A DNA stretch of 64,000 bases from Paraurantiacibacter namhicola (GTDB lineage Bacteria; Pseudomonadota; Alphaproteobacteria; Sphingomonadales; Sphingomonadaceae). A model generated the notes under the pieces. That model made no database searches, was not told the origin of the DNA, and saw only the letters and a program-made list of their open reading frames with translations. The stretch spans positions 2,403,001 through 2,467,000 of the forward strand of contig NZ_CP016545.1 of NCBI RefSeq assembly GCF_001687545.1, read 5' to 3'. The translations under genes were made by a program, and so were the position numbers. Of the stretch, positions 8,366 to 16,828 are shown one piece after another; the stretch's first letter is position 1; every line of letters starts with the position of its first letter.

Positions 8366-10405
8366 ATGTTCGTATGTCATGTCGCTCTTCAAGGGTGCCT
8401 TAAGCTCGATCAAACCGTCTACGGGATCACCGCCGACACTGGTGGCCATATCAAATACCTGCTTGAACTCGCGCGCACGAGCATAAGCGACCCTACAATT
8501 TCGCGGATCGACATCGTGACGCGCGGCTTCGATGAGGCGACACTCGGCCCGGTTTACAGGGCCGGTCGCGAAACCGATGGGGATCTGCGGCTCGTCAGGC
8601 TGGACGACGGAAGCGCTGAGTACCTGCCGAAGGAAGCATTGCACGCGCGCCATGCGCAGCTCTGCGAAGCTTTTGGGAAATACCTGCTCTCGCTGGACGA
8701 ACTTCCCGATGTGATCCACGCACATTACGCCGATGCGGGGGTATTGGCGCGCTACGCGAAGGAAAAGTTCGACATACCTTATGTGTTCACCGGTCATTCG
8801 CTCGGTGCCGTAAAGAGGGAAGTCTCGGACAGAACCGACGATGCGTTGGAAACTCGCATCGCTATCGAGGAGAATGCAGTCGAGGCAGCCGATGCGATCA
8901 TCGCGAGTTCGCGCGACGAAGCTGAAGCACAATATGCCCATTATGCAAACGCCGAGAGCGGCCGCATCCGGGTGATCCCGCCAGGCTGCGATCTCAGCGA
9001 TTTCGAAGGGGCGGAGGTTACCCCGAAGGTCGCGAACGAAGTGGCCCGCTTCCTGAACGATTCGGACAAGCCCATCATCTTGGCCATCGCGCGTCCGGTG
9101 CGGAAGAAGAACCTGCTCGGCCTCATCGAGGCGTATGCGGCTAGTCCGAGCCTGCAGGACGCAGCAAACCTGGTACTGGTTGCCGGATGTCGCGGGCTGA
9201 TCGCGGACCTGGAGCAGGAATGCCGCGAGGTGCTGAACGAACTGCTTGCAGCGATCGACAAGCATGATCTCTATGGAAAGGTCGCTTATCCGAAATTCCA
9301 TGAACCGGAGGATATCCCGGCCTATTACGCCCTTGCCCGTCAGAGCGGTGGGGTCTTCGTTAACCCCGCCCTGAACGAACCTTTCGGACTGACCTTGCTG
9401 GAGGCGGCAGCGGCGCGTCTGCCGGTCGTCGCGACCGATAGCGGTGGACCCAATGACATTGTGGAGCGCTGCAAGAATGGGACGCTCGTCTGTCCGATCG
9501 ATCCCGAAGCCATCGCGCAGGCCTGTCTGGAAATTGTGACCGACCGTTCGCAGTGGGTGCGTTTCGCTTCCGCTGGTGGTGACGCCGCAGCGACGTATGA
9601 CTGGCGCTCGCACTGCGATGTCTATCACCGGCTTCTGGAAGACCTCGTTCGTGTTCCCGTGCGAGTACCTCAATATCAGCGCCTTCTGATATGCGACATC
9701 GACAATACACTGCTGGGCGACCGGAACAGCTTGCGCGAGTTCTTGCGATGGCAGGCCTCGCAGTCCGATGACGTCGCGCTCGGTATCGCTACGGGGCGTA
9801 GCTTCCATTCGGCGCAATCGATCCTGGCCAGCGAAGGCGTTCCGAACCCCGACGTCATCATCAGCAGCGTGGGCACGCAAATCCATTGGTTCGACCGTGA
9901 TCGCAGCTGCTTCGTCGAAGACGCGGCATGGCGGAGAAGCGTCGAACGGGATTGGGACCGGCCATCCATCGACGACGTTGCGAACGAAATCGGCCTTAGG
10001 CCTCAAGCGCTTCTCGAACAGCGCACTGGAAAAGCCAGCTTCTTCCTGGATGGACGAGACAAGCAAGAGGTCGAGCGTGCGTTCCGGTCAAACGGCGTGT
10101 CCGTTGAAGTGGTGACAAGCCACCAACTTTATCTCGACATACTCCCCGCCGGGATCAACAAGGGATCCGCCGTCAGCCATGTTGCCGACGAACTGGGACT
10201 GCTTCGTGCACGGGTTGCTGTCGCCGGGGATAGCGGAAATGACCTGGGCATGCTTCGTTCGTGCGTTCATCCCATCATCGTCGGTAACTGGAGCGATGGT
10301 CTCGGTGACGACCCTGCGCTTTCGCACGCCTATATCGCGAAGGCATGCCATGCGGCCGGTGTGCTTGAAGGCGTGAAGCACTTCCAGGCGCGGGGAAGCT
10401 GGTGA
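8366..10405 (+). CDS. Bifunctional sucrose-phosphate synthase/phosphatase-like protein
   Basis: A fusion of a GT-B synthase (about the first 430 residues) and an HAD phosphatase. The synthase part has a family-like start (HVALQGCLKLDQ, then ADTGGHIKYLLELA), IARPVRKKNLLGLIEA, and the donor motif NEPFGLTLLEAAA with E-x7-E. The HAD part opens with CDIDNTLLGD (two catalytic Asp) and ends with AVAGDSGNDLGMLR. Expected chemistry is UDP-glucose plus fructose-6-phosphate to sucrose-6-phosphate and then sucrose; mannosylfructose or glucosylglycerate-type products cannot be excluded. Start choice: this ATG has AAAGGGA eight bases ahead, while a GTG at 8342 is the longer alternative. The downstream GT overlaps the stop by four bases. 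A compatible-solute role is inferred. Confidence 0.85.
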   Translation: MFVCHVALQGCLKLDQTVYGITADTGGHIKYLLELARTSISDPTISRIDIVTRGFDEATLGPVYRAGRETDGDLRLVRLDDGSAEYLPKEALHARHAQLCEAFGKYLLSLDELPDVIHAHYADAGVLARYAKEKFDIPYVFTGHSLGAVKREVSDRTDDALETRIAIEENAVEAADAIIASSRDEAEAQYAHYANAESGRIRVIPPGCDLSDFEGAEVTPKVANEVARFLNDSDKPIILAIARPVRKKNLLGLIEAYAASPSLQDAANLVLVAGCRGLIADLEQECREVLNELLAAIDKHDLYGKVAYPKFHEPEDIPAYYALARQSGGVFVNPALNEPFGLTLLEAAAARLPVVATDSGGPNDIVERCKNGTLVCPIDPEAIAQACLEIVTDRSQWVRFASAGGDAAATYDWRSHCDVYHRLLEDLVRVPVRVPQYQRLLICDIDNTLLGDRNSLREFLRWQASQSDDVALGIATGRSFHSAQSILASEGVPNPDVIISSVGTQIHWFDRDRSCFVEDAAWRRSVERDWDRPSIDDVANEIGLRPQALLEQRTGKASFFLDGRDKQEVERAFRSNGVSVEVVTSHQLYLDILPAGINKGSAVSHVADELGLLRARVAVAGDSGNDLGMLRSCVHPIIVGNWSDGLGDDPALSHAYIAKACHAAGVLEGVKHFQARGSW

Positions 10406-11289
10406 CTGCTTTCAACTCTGTCTCCGTGCTGACGCTGATACGCGGTCGCCAGGCGCATTTCGATCACCTGATTGCAGGTCTTCGGGCGCAGGTTTCGCAA
10501 CCGGACGAGTTGGTCGTTGCCTATATGCAGCCGGACCCGCCGGATTATCCGGACGATCTAACGTTTTCCGTACGATGCGTTCGTGTTGACGGCGACCCCC
10601 TGCCCTTAGCGAAAGCGCGGAACAGTGCTGCAAAAGCTGCTGAAGGGGACGTGCTGGCATTTCTCGATGTAGACTGCATTGCAGATACGCAGTTTGTTCG
10701 ACGGGCAAGGGAAGCATGCGCGGCAGATGCCAGGCAAGTGTTCCTGCCAGAGGTCAGATACCTTCCGGCACAGCAGGGCAGCTGGATGACGGACGCTGAG
10801 GTACCGGATTACGAAAAATTGAAGGCACATGGTGAGCGACATCCGGCGAAACCGAACTTGGAAGACTGTTCGATCGCGCCCATTGATGATTTCGGCGAAT
10901 TGTGGGGACTGTCATTCATTCTGTCGCGTGGCACTTGGAAGGATGCGGGCGGGATGGACGAAGCCTATATCGGTTATGGTGCGGAAGAAACTGACTTCGC
11001 CGAGCGATTACGGGCAAGCGGCGCGCAACTCTATTGGCTCGGCGGGACGATCTGCTTTCACCAGCACCACACCGTGTGTAAGCCCCCCTTGCAGCATTTC
11101 GACACAATCGTTCGCAATGCCCGGACCTTCCATGACCGCTGGGGTCGGTGGTGCATGGATTACTGGCTGGACGATTTCGCCCGCCGAGGACTGGTCCGGC
11201 GTAGCGGCGATGAACTTCAGGTATTGAGAAGGCCAAGCCGTTCGGAGGTGGAAGCCAGCGAGCAACCGCCGCACGTCCGTTTCAGCTAG
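10402..11289 (+). CDS. Family 2-type glycosyltransferase (galactosyltransferase-like)
   Basis: A 295-residue GT-A glycosyltransferase. It has the early nucleotide-binding strand VSVLTLIRGR and PLAKARNSAAKAAEGDVLAF followed by the metal-binding LDVDC (D89-V-D91). A C-terminal region GMDEAYIGYGAEETDFAERL resembles the galactosyltransferase C domain. Translation starts at a GTG inside the stop of the preceding synthase gene (GTGA overlap), so the two are translationally coupled and likely act on the same product. It converges with the next gene on the other strand, with an eight-base overlap. The substrate is unknown. Confidence 0.85.
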   Translation: MTAFNSVSVLTLIRGRQAHFDHLIAGLRAQVSQPDELVVAYMQPDPPDYPDDLTFSVRCVRVDGDPLPLAKARNSAAKAAEGDVLAFLDVDCIADTQFVRRAREACAADARQVFLPEVRYLPAQQGSWMTDAEVPDYEKLKAHGERHPAKPNLEDCSIAPIDDFGELWGLSFILSRGTWKDAGGMDEAYIGYGAEETDFAERLRASGAQLYWLGGTICFHQHHTVCKPPLQHFDTIVRNARTFHDRWGRWCMDYWLDDFARRGLVRRSGDELQVLRRPSRSEVEASEQPPHVRFS

Positions 11290-12385
11290 ATTGCCACAGC
11301 CTCTCGGCTTCCTCTTCGAGCCATTGCGCGGCGTTCCTGGCAGCTTCCGGATCGTGGAGCCGGGCAAGCGCACCGGGTTCGAGCATGTTTGTTTCCGCGA
11401 GCACCGTCTGCCATTCCGGAATGGATGCGGGCCAAGTTTCGCGGACGACCGCCGCGCCCAGCCGTTCGAGCTGCTGCGCCTTCGCCCGTTGCTCATCGAA
11501 ATATCGCCATTCAGGGATGCACAGGAACGGCTTTTCCGCCCGAGCGATCTCATGAACCGTATTGTCGCCTGCCGAGGCGACGATCTTATCCGCTGCCGAG
11601 AGGTAATCGGTAAGGTTATCGATCCAGCCCAGTTCGCGAAGGTTGCCGAATTCGGTCTCGTGCCCCTCCCTGTGAACGGGTCCCGCGACGAGCCATAGCG
11701 CATCTGGCTCCGCCCGAGCGGCGACAGTAAGCGGAGCGTACGGCGTGCCCGATCCACCGCCGCCCGCGATGACCAGGGTAATCGGCAAGTCTTCCTCCAA
11801 GCCAAGCTTTTGACGCGCCTTCAACTTATCAAGAACCGGATCGCGCGTGGTACACAGGCCGCCGGTATAGTGCGTCCGCCGCCGAGCCCATTCGGGGTAA
11901 TCGCTCTGCTCCATGGCTTCGTCGAACGGTGCAAGCATGCCAACGCTGGCTTCGTACGCGGCCCGGTGTCCGGCATCACCGCGTTGGCCGTGCATCCGGA
12001 TGGAGACAGCCGGAACGCTCATGATCCGGGCGAGCAGTGCGATTTCGGCGGATACGTCAACGACGAACAGCGCCGGATCGGTATGCCGTAAGGTGTCGGC
12101 GATGATGCCCATGTGCTCGCGCATCTCGGCGACGCCGAGCGGGACGCAATGCATGACAGATGGCGTCGGCTGCTCGTGCAGGGCGGCGCTGCGCGATGGC
12201 GCACCGATCATGTTCGGCAGTTCGATGATCCGGGCCTCGCGCGGCATTTCGTCGAACTGTTCAGGAGCAGCCGTCAGCACGACCAATTCGCGCGTTTCCG
12301 GCAGGTGTTCGGCGATGGCCATGATCCTGTTCGCGTGACCGCGCCCCTGGTGATGCGCGAAAAAGGCAATCGGCTTCCCGGTCAT
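11282..12385 (-). CDS. GT-B glycosyltransferase of the MurG/family 28-like type
   Basis: A 367-residue protein. It starts FFAHHQGRGHANRIMAIAEH, a glycine/His loop typical of UDP-sugar transferases that act on small or lipid acceptors. The C-terminal domain has LVIAGGGGSGTPYAPL and the donor-site region YLSAADKIVASAGDNTVHEI with SAGDNT in place of the common GG-TxxE signature. It is the last gene of a six-gene minus-strand operon and overlaps the preceding 84-codon gene by four bases (ATGA). Context suggests it glycosylates the product of the YqcI/YcgG and DUF1989 proteins encoded upstream; this is an inference. Confidence 0.8.
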   Translation of the reverse strand: MTGKPIAFFAHHQGRGHANRIMAIAEHLPETRELVVLTAAPEQFDEMPREARIIELPNMIGAPSRSAALHEQPTPSVMHCVPLGVAEMREHMGIIADTLRHTDPALFVVDVSAEIALLARIMSVPAVSIRMHGQRGDAGHRAAYEASVGMLAPFDEAMEQSDYPEWARRRTHYTGGLCTTRDPVLDKLKARQKLGLEEDLPITLVIAGGGGSGTPYAPLTVAARAEPDALWLVAGPVHREGHETEFGNLRELGWIDNLTDYLSAADKIVASAGDNTVHEIARAEKPFLCIPEWRYFDEQRAKAQQLERLGAAVVRETWPASIPEWQTVLAETNMLEPGALARLHDPEAARNAAQWLEEEAERLWQSS

Positions 12386-12636
12386 GTCGTATGTCGTTCC
12401 TTGTCGTTGCCGCCCGGCAAATTGGTGTCACCGGCTTCAGCTTTCGCTCGCCCGATGGTCCAGTTGGCCGCCATGCGTATCTTGGGGTTGGGGACGCACC
12501 AGATCTCGCCGCCATCATCCAGCGCGGTCACCCAGATCAGGTCATGCTCGACACCATAATCGACCACGGCGAACGCCATCCCCGATCCTTTTTCCAGGAC
12601 GTGGACCGGAAGGGGAGTCTGAAGCTGCGTGAACAT
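12382..12636 (-). CDS. Conserved-looking small protein of 84 residues
   Basis: Not assigned to a named family. It has no signal peptide or membrane segment. The core MAFAVVDYGVEHDLIWVTAL followed by DDGGEIWCVPNPKIRMAANW looks like a compact beta-rich cytoplasmic domain with conserved Trp/Asn/Pro positions. The gene overlaps the following glycosyltransferase gene by four bases and follows the membrane-protein gene after eight bases, so it is certainly part of the operon. Such tight placement argues that it is a real accessory subunit and not a chance frame. Confidence 0.65.
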   Translation of the reverse strand: MFTQLQTPLPVHVLEKGSGMAFAVVDYGVEHDLIWVTALDDGGEIWCVPNPKIRMAANWTIGRAKAEAGDTNLPGGNDKERHTT

Positions 12637-12644
12637 CGCCGTGC

Positions 12645-13157
12645 CTAACTCTTCGGGGCCAGAAAATCGACGTCATCGTGCGGGGTCAGTTGCGCGATGA
12701 GCGCCCGGATGGTCGAAAACAGCAGCGTCACCATCGTGACCAGCAAGGCGCTCAATCCGACGACCGTCCAGTACAGCACCTTGAACAAGGCGGGGAACCA
12801 GTCCGTCGGCACCTTTTCGAACTCGCCGATCGGCAAGGTCATTACCAGAAGCATGATAACCGAACCGGCCATCAAGACGGCACTCGCCATGCTTACCAGG
12901 TAGATACGCCGGTACATGGGCAAGTCGAAGTCGGCATCGACGCGGCGGACAAGGCCGAGGAGGGTCAGCATCAGTGCCATCGTTGTTGCCGCACTCGCGG
13001 CTATGGCGCTACCGAGGTAGAGCGCGGGACCGGTAAGGGCTTCCAGCATCTCGCGCGCGTGAAGGGCGGAGTAGATCGTCCCGGTGGCAAGATGTCCGCC
13101 TACCCCGACCAGCACGACCACGAGGCCGGCGACGGGCGCCAGCAAAGGATATTTCAC
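12645..13157 (-). CDS. Four-helix integral membrane protein
   Basis: 170 residues with four strongly hydrophobic segments at about residues 5-24, 45-68, 86-108 and 127-150. The second is rich in small residues (YLGSAIAASAATTMALMLTL). No known transporter signature was recognised. Translation starts at a GTG that overlaps the stop of the preceding membrane-protein gene (GTGA), implying coupled expression. It is the fourth gene of the six-gene operon. A role in export or in anchoring the glycosyltransferase would fit but is not shown. Confidence 0.7.
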   Translation of the reverse strand: MKYPLLAPVAGLVVVLVGVGGHLATGTIYSALHAREMLEALTGPALYLGSAIAASAATTMALMLTLLGLVRRVDADFDLPMYRRIYLVSMASAVLMAGSVIMLLVMTLPIGEFEKVPTDWFPALFKVLYWTVVGLSALLVTMVTLLFSTIRALIAQLTPHDDVDFLAPKS

Positions 13158-13435
13158 GCCTTCGCCCCGGAATTCCCGTCGGCCTTCTCATTCTCACCAT
13201 CGCCGGCAAGCAGATAGCGATACACTCCGAACAGGTTGATCAGCAGCAGGCAGACATTCTGCCAGCCAATTCCTTCCGCGTCCGGACTGAGGAACCCCCA
13301 TGCGACCAGTGCCATGGACGATGTAACGAACAGCACGAAAGCCCACCCTGTCACGCGCGCACTGACATTCGATGCGACGATAAGGGCCGCAATGACGGCA
13401 GCGATTGCGCCATACCATTCGAGCACTTCCAGCAT
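13154..13435 (-). CDS. Small three-helix membrane protein
   Basis: 93 residues. The start MLEVLEWYGAIAAVIAALIV is chosen because its ATG overlaps the DUF1989 stop (TGATG); the frame itself is open 26 codons further back. Three hydrophobic segments are visible (about residues 7-22, 27-47 and 55-74), followed by a charged C-terminal tail. The two-helix WAFVLFVTSSMALVAWGFLS and NVCLLLINLFGVYRYLL pattern recalls small PnuC-like or SemiSWEET-sized membrane proteins, but no diagnostic motif was found. It is the third gene of the operon, and a physical partner of the four-helix protein is plausible. Confidence 0.65.
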   Translation of the reverse strand: MLEVLEWYGAIAAVIAALIVASNVSARVTGWAFVLFVTSSMALVAWGFLSPDAEGIGWQNVCLLLINLFGVYRYLLAGDGENEKADGNSGAKA

Positions 13436-14031
13436 CAGGCCGACCGCCCCGGCTTCTCCACCCGGTAATCGATCGGTTTGAACGTCCCGCCATTCGACGC
13501 GTAGGCCGAACACGCGGTAAGGCCGACGATGAGATCCATCTCGGCCCTGAAACGGATCAGGTCCCCTGCCTTGCTTATCGGCGGATCGACCCGCAACTTT
13601 CCGCCCTTATCGACCGGCACGTTCATGAAGACATTGAATGCCGTCGGAATGGCATCTTCGCCGATTCCATATGGTGCGAGTGCCGCTGCGAGGTTGCCGA
13701 AGCACCCCTGGTGCACCGGTTTGTCGGGATAGAAATGGCGGAAGGTATCCTTCGAACAGGGTGTAAGCAGAAAATCGTGCGTGCCCACGGTGTCCTCGAG
13801 AATGCTCAGCATGACCCTCGACCGGTTGGACCAAAGCCGTGATCCGGTCGTAAGCTTGACGCTTTCCTCGTAGTCGAATGTTCGCCCGTTGGAGATCACT
13901 TCGCCCAAATCCTCGGCAGCATAAGCGACCAGGTCGCTAACCTGCCCGCCTTCCCGGTCGATGACGACAAGTTCGTCTCCGCGCGAAAGCTCGATTGCTA
14001 CACCCGAACGGGGTTCGATCCGATGGGTCAT
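13435..14031 (-). CDS. DUF1989 (urea carboxylase-associated) family protein
   Basis: 198 residues matching the DUF1989 pattern: a cupin-like start (GVAIELSRGDELVVIDREGG, then QVSDLVAYAAED), YEESVKLTTGSRLWSNRSRV, the metal-site-like GTHDFLLTPCS, HQGCFGNLAAAL, and a C-terminal DLIVGLTACSAY. Members are found beside urea carboxylase and guanidine-degradation genes. Their exact reaction is not settled. The chosen ATG overlaps the stop of the YqcI/YcgG gene (ATGA). Pairing of DUF1989 with a YqcI/YcgG protein points to chemistry on a guanidino, urea-like or amino-acid-derived nitrogen compound; this is inference. Confidence 0.85.
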   Translation of the reverse strand: MTHRIEPRSGVAIELSRGDELVVIDREGGQVSDLVAYAAEDLGEVISNGRTFDYEESVKLTTGSRLWSNRSRVMLSILEDTVGTHDFLLTPCSKDTFRHFYPDKPVHQGCFGNLAAALAPYGIGEDAIPTAFNVFMNVPVDKGGKLRVDPPISKAGDLIRFRAEMDLIVGLTACSAYASNGGTFKPIDYRVEKPGRSA

Positions 14032-14771
14032 GATGCGCGCGGATCGGAAAACGGGCACGACCAGTCGTCGCCAACGGCACGACCGCTATACTGCCTAGCC
14101 TCGCTCGCCTCTCCGTGCCGCGCGAGCATGGGATTCAGACTGCCCGCAAGCTTGCGGTCGCGCTCCAGTATCGCGGTACGCATGCGCTCGTAACGCTGCG
14201 AGCGGCGAAGCGCCTCGAACTGGTCGTGCAGGTTGAAGACGAGCGTCGGGTACGGCGAGCGGCGCGCGGGCCGCGATGCGTTCGGATGCATCCCGACCAC
14301 GAAATACGCCTGACCGCCGAAACTGAGCGAGAAGTGCGGGTCGGTAGGATCGCTACTGACCTGGTCGGAATATCTTTGGCCGCGCCAGCCATCCTTGGCG
14401 GCCAGCGATTGCAGCCGGTCCCACATCGCTTCTTCGAATTCGACCTCGTTCAAGTCTCGCGGTCCGCCGAAGACGACGACGAAGCTTCGCAGCCCGGACG
14501 GGTCGGCAGCATAGTCAGCGCTCCATTCCAGCAGCTGGCCGTGAACGGCCACGTCATTCCACGCGCTCGTCAGGTTCCAGCATGTTTCGATTTGCAGCCT
14601 GTCCGTTGCTAGCGCAGATTTCGCGCCGACACAGGGGAATTCGCGGTCTGCAATATGCTGCCTGAAGGTTTCACGCATGCGAACGTGATCCAGCTTGTCG
14701 GGCGCCCCCGCCTTTTGCGATACCAAGACCATGTGGACCCAAGGTGCGGTAAGGCCGAAGGTTTCGTACAA
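14028..14771 (-). CDS. YqcI/YcgG (FPC/CPF motif) family protein, possible haem-dependent N-oxygenase
   Basis: 247 residues, with the two hallmarks of the family: FPCVGAKSAL (residues 45-54) near the N-terminus and SCPF (Cys239) close to the C-terminus. Between them are LRSFVVVFGGPRDLNEVEFE, then HFSLSFGGQAYFVVGMHPNA, a possible haem-ligand region. The characterised relative GntA of guanitoxin synthesis is a haem-dependent N-hydroxylase of an arginine-derived guanidine. The substrate here is unknown. The apparent start is a TTG; internal ATGs at codons 14 and 32 are alternatives, and the family core begins at about the latter. It is the first gene of the operon and divergent from the P-loop sulfotransferase-like gene. 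Confidence 0.8.
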   Translation of the reverse strand: MYETFGLTAPWVHMVLVSQKAGAPDKLDHVRMRETFRQHIADREFPCVGAKSALATDRLQIETCWNLTSAWNDVAVHGQLLEWSADYAADPSGLRSFVVVFGGPRDLNEVEFEEAMWDRLQSLAAKDGWRGQRYSDQVSSDPTDPHFSLSFGGQAYFVVGMHPNASRPARRSPYPTLVFNLHDQFEALRRSQRYERMRTAILERDRKLAGSLNPMLARHGEASEARQYSGRAVGDDWSCPFSDPRAS

Positions 14772-14854
14772 GTAACTTAAATCAGGCGAAATTCCCGTTG
14801 GTCCAGCCTGGCTCGAACTGGCCTCCTGGTCGCAGTCTTTGTAACCGGTCCGGG

Positions 14855-15571
14855 ATGTCCATTGAACGGTTTACAGTGTTCGGCCAGAGATGCAGCGGCA
14901 CCAACGCGCTCATCAAGCTGGTCGAAACCAACTTTCCCACCCTGCCCTTCTGCGAGGAAACCGGCTTCAAGCACTGGCTCGTACCGGAAAACAGGCCGAT
15001 CCCGTCGGACCTGCTCGTGATCGTAATTGTTCGCGAGGTCGAAAGCTGGCTGCGCAGCCTGCATCGCAATCCCTGGCACGTGGTGCCCGAAATGCGGGAC
15101 CTTGAATTCTCGGACTTCATCCGCGCCGAATGGCGAACTGTCTGGGACGAAGATTTCTGGGGTATCGACGCATCGCATCCGCTTTACGGGAAGCGGATCG
15201 AGGAAGAGACCTGTCCGGTAACCGGCAACCCCTTCGCAAATGCTGTTGCGATGCGAACCGCGAAACTGCGGAACTGGTCCGCCCTTTCCCGACGTTCGGC
15301 AGCGTTCCTCAACGTCTCGCAGTCCGAACTTGTCGCGCAACCGGACGAGATCGTGGGACGGGTTGCAGCACTGTCCGGGCACGACATGCCCACGCAGTTT
15401 GAGCCTATCGGTTCATACAAGGGCCAGGGCGGTCAGCCGTTCAGTCCGACGAGGTATGAACCGCTTTCTCATCAAGATCGGAAGCACGTGAAGTCGTTTC
15501 TCGACTTTGAGCTAGAGGCCACGGAGCCTGTACGAAAAGAATCGGACAAGCTTTCACGGGTGGTTAGCTGA
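14855..15571 (+). CDS. P-loop sulfotransferase-like protein
   Basis: 238 residues from the ATG at MSIERFTVFGQRCSGTN; the frame is open 19 codons upstream. RCSGTNALIKLVE resembles the PAPS-binding P-loop of sulfotransferase-like proteins, and LLVIVIVREVESWLRSLHRN resembles the 3'-phosphate-binding strand/helix with its Arg and Ser. The remainder is weakly conserved. It could transfer sulfate to a glycan or metabolite made by the neighbouring cluster, or be one of the uncharacterised P-loop proteins found in capsule loci. It is divergent from the six-gene operon, with about 80 bases between starts. Confidence 0.65.
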   Translation: MSIERFTVFGQRCSGTNALIKLVETNFPTLPFCEETGFKHWLVPENRPIPSDLLVIVIVREVESWLRSLHRNPWHVVPEMRDLEFSDFIRAEWRTVWDEDFWGIDASHPLYGKRIEEETCPVTGNPFANAVAMRTAKLRNWSALSRRSAAFLNVSQSELVAQPDEIVGRVAALSGHDMPTQFEPIGSYKGQGGQPFSPTRYEPLSHQDRKHVKSFLDFELEATEPVRKESDKLSRVVS

Positions 15572-15620
15572 AGATTGGCAACCTTTCATAACAAGCACGA
15601 CCAATCGCGTCCGGGGCAGT

Positions 15621-16397
15621 TTAGCAATTCTCCAGCGCCTTAGCCGCCTGATAGAGACTACCAGTCGGCAATTCGAGCGGCGCAATGTCGCTCTCCGGCC
15701 CGATCTCCAACCGATCCGCTTGCTTCATGGCATCCGTCACCCAGAAGCCATTATCGGTGAAAGCGTAAGCATTGGTGATAGGACCATCCTGCTCGTACTC
15801 GACCATAAGCGGCAAACCTGTATCACCGAAGCCGACCGCAAGGATGCGCGGGAAGACTGGGCTAGGCCATCCATCCCACACGATCTCGATACCGACCTGC
15901 CGGTTTTGCTTATGGAAGCGCAGGGCGATGAGTTCGCCGCTGCGTGAATACGTGCCGCCGCTCACGGAGCAGCCACGGCCATCGGGAGAGGCTTCGGCGC
16001 CTGGCGCCTCCACAAGAACGAACTCCGCCGGGTTTACTGACAGGTCGTTGATAAGGCTCGGTCGTATCGATGTGGAAGCCAAGCTCTGCAGAAAGCCCGA
16101 TGCATCTGCTGCGTTGTCGAGCTGGTAGCGATCATCCACCATGTCGAGGTCGAAGTGAACCTGATTGATCGCTTCGCCCAGCGCGGGTGAGTAGGCCGTG
16201 TCCAACTCGCCTTTGTAGAGGCCGGTGATACGCAAGTTCTGTTTAACCGCGACCGCCTGACGCTCCGGCATATCGGTGTAGACGCGGTCTAGCACTGCCT
16301 GCTCCTCGGCAGTCAGCGGATCGGGTGAACAACCCCCAACACCTAGCGCAAGGCTAGCTACGATGGCCAGCGGCGATACTCGAAGTTTGAAGCTCAT
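15621..16397 (-). CDS. Putative lipoprotein of unknown function
   Basis: 258 residues. The start MSFKLRVSPLAIVASLALG leads to a lipobox GVGGC, so the mature protein should begin with Cys-SPDPLTAEEQ and be lipid-anchored. The body is mixed alpha/beta with a single Cys near the middle (GRGCSVSGGTYS) and a C-terminal Cys that could form a disulfide. No family was recognised. The ATG overlaps the stop of the upstream DUF2628-like gene by four bases, so the two are co-expressed. Transcription runs towards the sulfotransferase-like gene, and the two converge 50 bases apart. Confidence 0.7.
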   Translation of the reverse strand: MSFKLRVSPLAIVASLALGVGGCSPDPLTAEEQAVLDRVYTDMPERQAVAVKQNLRITGLYKGELDTAYSPALGEAINQVHFDLDMVDDRYQLDNAADASGFLQSLASTSIRPSLINDLSVNPAEFVLVEAPGAEASPDGRGCSVSGGTYSRSGELIALRFHKQNRQVGIEIVWDGWPSPVFPRILAVGFGDTGLPLMVEYEQDGPITNAYAFTDNGFWVTDAMKQADRLEIGPESDIAPLELPTGSLYQAAKALENC

Positions 16398-16738
16398 GCC
16401 GGAAGTTCCCACCGGATGCGCGCCTGATGGATGGAGTGCTCATCGCCATCGAAGGTCCATCCTTTGGCCAACAGCGACTGCGCGACAATCTTGTTGCCCT
16501 TGATGCCGTAGAACACGGCGGCGGCAATCAGCAGCACGCCAACCAGCGAAGATGCCGACGATCCCATCGTCAGCACGGCGAAGATGCCCAGCGCAGCAAC
16601 CACCAGCCCGTGCTTCCAGATGCCCTTCACGAACTGAGGGATGCCGTAGAAGGGCGTGAGCAGTAGGAAGAACCAACTAAAGCCCACCTTGATGTTGCGG
16701 GTTTTGCCCGTGTCCGGGTCGTTAAGTGTAACGTACAT
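16394..16738 (-). CDS. DUF2628-like membrane protein
   Basis: 114 residues with two or three membrane segments (SWFFLLLTPFYGIPQFVKGI, then LVVAALGIFAVLTMGSSASS and LVGVLLIAAAVFYGIKGN). The GIKGNKIVAQSLLAKGW ending is the recognisable DUF2628 signature (a glycine/Asn turn followed by a KG-aromatic). GGAGACCC precedes the ATG at a proper distance. It forms a two-gene unit with the lipoprotein that follows. It is divergent from the small XRE regulator gene 90 bases away, which may control it. Function unknown. Confidence 0.75.
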   Translation of the reverse strand: MYVTLNDPDTGKTRNIKVGFSWFFLLLTPFYGIPQFVKGIWKHGLVVAALGIFAVLTMGSSASSLVGVLLIAAAVFYGIKGNKIVAQSLLAKGWTFDGDEHSIHQARIRWELPA

Positions 16739-16828
16739 ATTGGGTCTCCTTTTCGATGGTGATAGCGTCGGCATTATGGGTCGTAAATACCGTGGCCGTA
16801 GAGGCAGTTTATCTTTCCAAGTGCGCCG

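Noticed and set aside
8300-10066. A 588-codon open frame on the minus strand
   Set aside because: It is the shadow of the sucrose-phosphate-synthase-like gene, which has both GT-B and HAD motifs.
13435-14771. A guanitoxin biosynthesis cluster
   Set aside because: Only a GntA-related family member is present. The remaining known guanitoxin enzymes are not seen.
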